Below are positions 63,545-64,000 of a DNA stretch of 64,000 nt, piece after piece. The DNA comes from Verrucomicrobiota bacterium (GTDB lineage Bacteria; Verrucomicrobiota; Verrucomicrobiia; Limisphaerales; Pedosphaeraceae), in the NCBI GenBank assembly GCA_021325145.1, contig JAJPHR010000051.1, forward strand, positions 1 through 64,000. Direction: 5' to 3'. Under the pieces are notes generated by a model, which did not search any database, had not been told where the DNA came from, and saw only the letters and a program-made list of their open reading frames with translations. The number at the start of each line of letters is the position of its first letter. Position 1 is the first letter of the stretch. The translations under genes and the position numbers were made by a program.

Positions 63545-64000
63545 ATGTGTTGCTTTTCTCAACCGGTCATTTCCGTGAGCGCCACCAACATCTTCGCCCG
63601 CGCGGGCGAAGGCGAGCGTCAGTTTTTGGTTTACAGCATGTCCCTCAATGCAAAAGAGGATCTGGCAATGATCCTCCCGTTGCCGGTCAAGGACGGCGCC
63701 GGCGAGAAAGCCGTGGAGTTTATCAATCTCAAAGCGTATCCGGACTTTTTTGGTGATCTTCGGGCAGGATTCCCGGTCCCTACGGCGACGGCGGCAAGCC
63801 GTGATCTTCACATTGGCTCGCCCAGCGCCAGCTTGAAAAAGCTCGAGGTGATTCAGGTCGGGGATTTCGAGGCTTCGTTCGTGCCGACCATCGACGATTT
63901 CGCAAGGCTTGACGAACGGTTCCGCCTGCCGCCCGGAACGTGGGACAAGCTGCCCGGGTACAAGACGTTCGGCTTCGCTGTGTTCAAGCTGAAACCGGGC
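63545..64000 (+). CDS. uncharacterised conserved-type protein, 3' end beyond window
   Basis: 152 codons are open to the window end with no stop. The N terminus reads 'MCCFSQPVISVSATNIFARA', then 'RQFLVYSMSLNAKEDLAMIL' and 'VEFINLKAYPDFFGDL'. It has AGGAG six bases before the ATG and its own promoter, so it is a real gene. I recall no named family; the Cys-Cys-Phe start and 'NIFAR' segment suggest a conserved uncharacterised protein. No membrane helix or catalytic motif is visible in the part present. It follows the sigma factor by 168 bases and may belong to its regulon, which is only a positional guess. Confidence 0.75.
   Translation, partial: MCCFSQPVISVSATNIFARAGEGERQFLVYSMSLNAKEDLAMILPLPVKDGAGEKAVEFINLKAYPDFFGDLRAGFPVPTATAASRDLHIGSPSASLKKLEVIQVGDFEASFVPTIDDFARLDERFRLPPGTWDKLPGYKTFGFAVFKLKPG

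Overview
The window looks like a chromosomal segment of a GC-rich, free-living heterotroph of the phylum Verrucomicrobiota, probably near the Pedosphaera/Limisphaerales group. This placement is inferred from several signs: a '[10 protein letters not shown] ... PQRYFRT' C-terminal module typical of verrucomicrobial secreted proteins, a planctomycete/verrucomicrobial 'FATTHWSVV' sigma factor, membrane glycosyltransferases fused to TPR repeats, many secreted carbohydrate-active enzymes, and families of short dispersed palindromes (CCAAGC/TTGG-rich arms, 'GCAGAGCAGG', 'GGCGTGCAGAGGACTGCC'). A 16S or marker-gene search would be needed to confirm it.

Layout. 1-5.2 kb: the end of an EVE-domain protein, an acetyltransferase, RNase P RNA with a clear promoter, 2-oxoglutarate dehydrogenase E1 and a BON-domain protein. 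5.4-13.8 kb: a TMTC-like membrane/TPR protein, a DoxX-ECF sigma pair, a flavin-fold protein, a HAD protein, a translationally coupled pair of membrane proteins (an SGNH hydrolase and an alpha-helical exoprotein) and dihydrofolate reductase. 13.8-18.5 kb: a single-domain KaiC-like ATPase, an mlaE-mlaF-mlaD lipid-transport operon whose ATPase has lost key residues, and a 3'-5' exonuclease-like protein. 18.5-24.2 kb: a decayed IS630 remnant, an ECF sigma/anti-sigma/bactofilin-RDD operon, myo-inositol oxygenase and an unknown gene behind a palindromic operator-like site. 24.5-33.7 kb: a GH5-GT2 fusion, a RedB-histidine kinase-response regulator operon joined by ATGA overlaps, a rhomboid protease, a GNAT protein, a DUF1348 protein and a HEAT-TlpA protein. 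33.8-41.2 kb: a xylan-degradation cluster with an acetyl-esterase-like SGNH protein, a GH10 lipoprotein, two CE1-type esterases and a GH43 enzyme. 41.5-50.8 kb: tRNA-Gly, pyrC, two thioredoxin-like proteins, carA, an FHA protein, tRNA-Arg, a coiled-coil/pseudopilin-like protein, transketolase, a secreted DA1-like metallopeptidase and YqgE. 50.9-64 kb: uvrB, miaB, a second large GT-C/TPR protein, typA, a verrucomicrobial exoprotein, a YncE-like propeller, a sigma factor and the start of an uncharacterised gene.

How the genes fit together. Housekeeping functions (pyrimidine, folate, TCA and pentose-phosphate enzymes, DNA and tRNA repair or modification) are interleaved with envelope and extracellular functions. 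The 33.8-41.2 kb enzymes form a coherent route for deacetylating and de-esterifying xylan, cutting its backbone and trimming side chains. The two most system-like groups without an obvious textbook description are the RedB-kinase-regulator operon (27.0-30.1 kb), read here as a candidate thiol/redox signalling unit, and the sigma/anti-sigma/bactofilin-RDD operon (19.4-22.1 kb), read as a candidate envelope-sensing unit. The window contains no CRISPR array, prophage or complete transposon that I could see.
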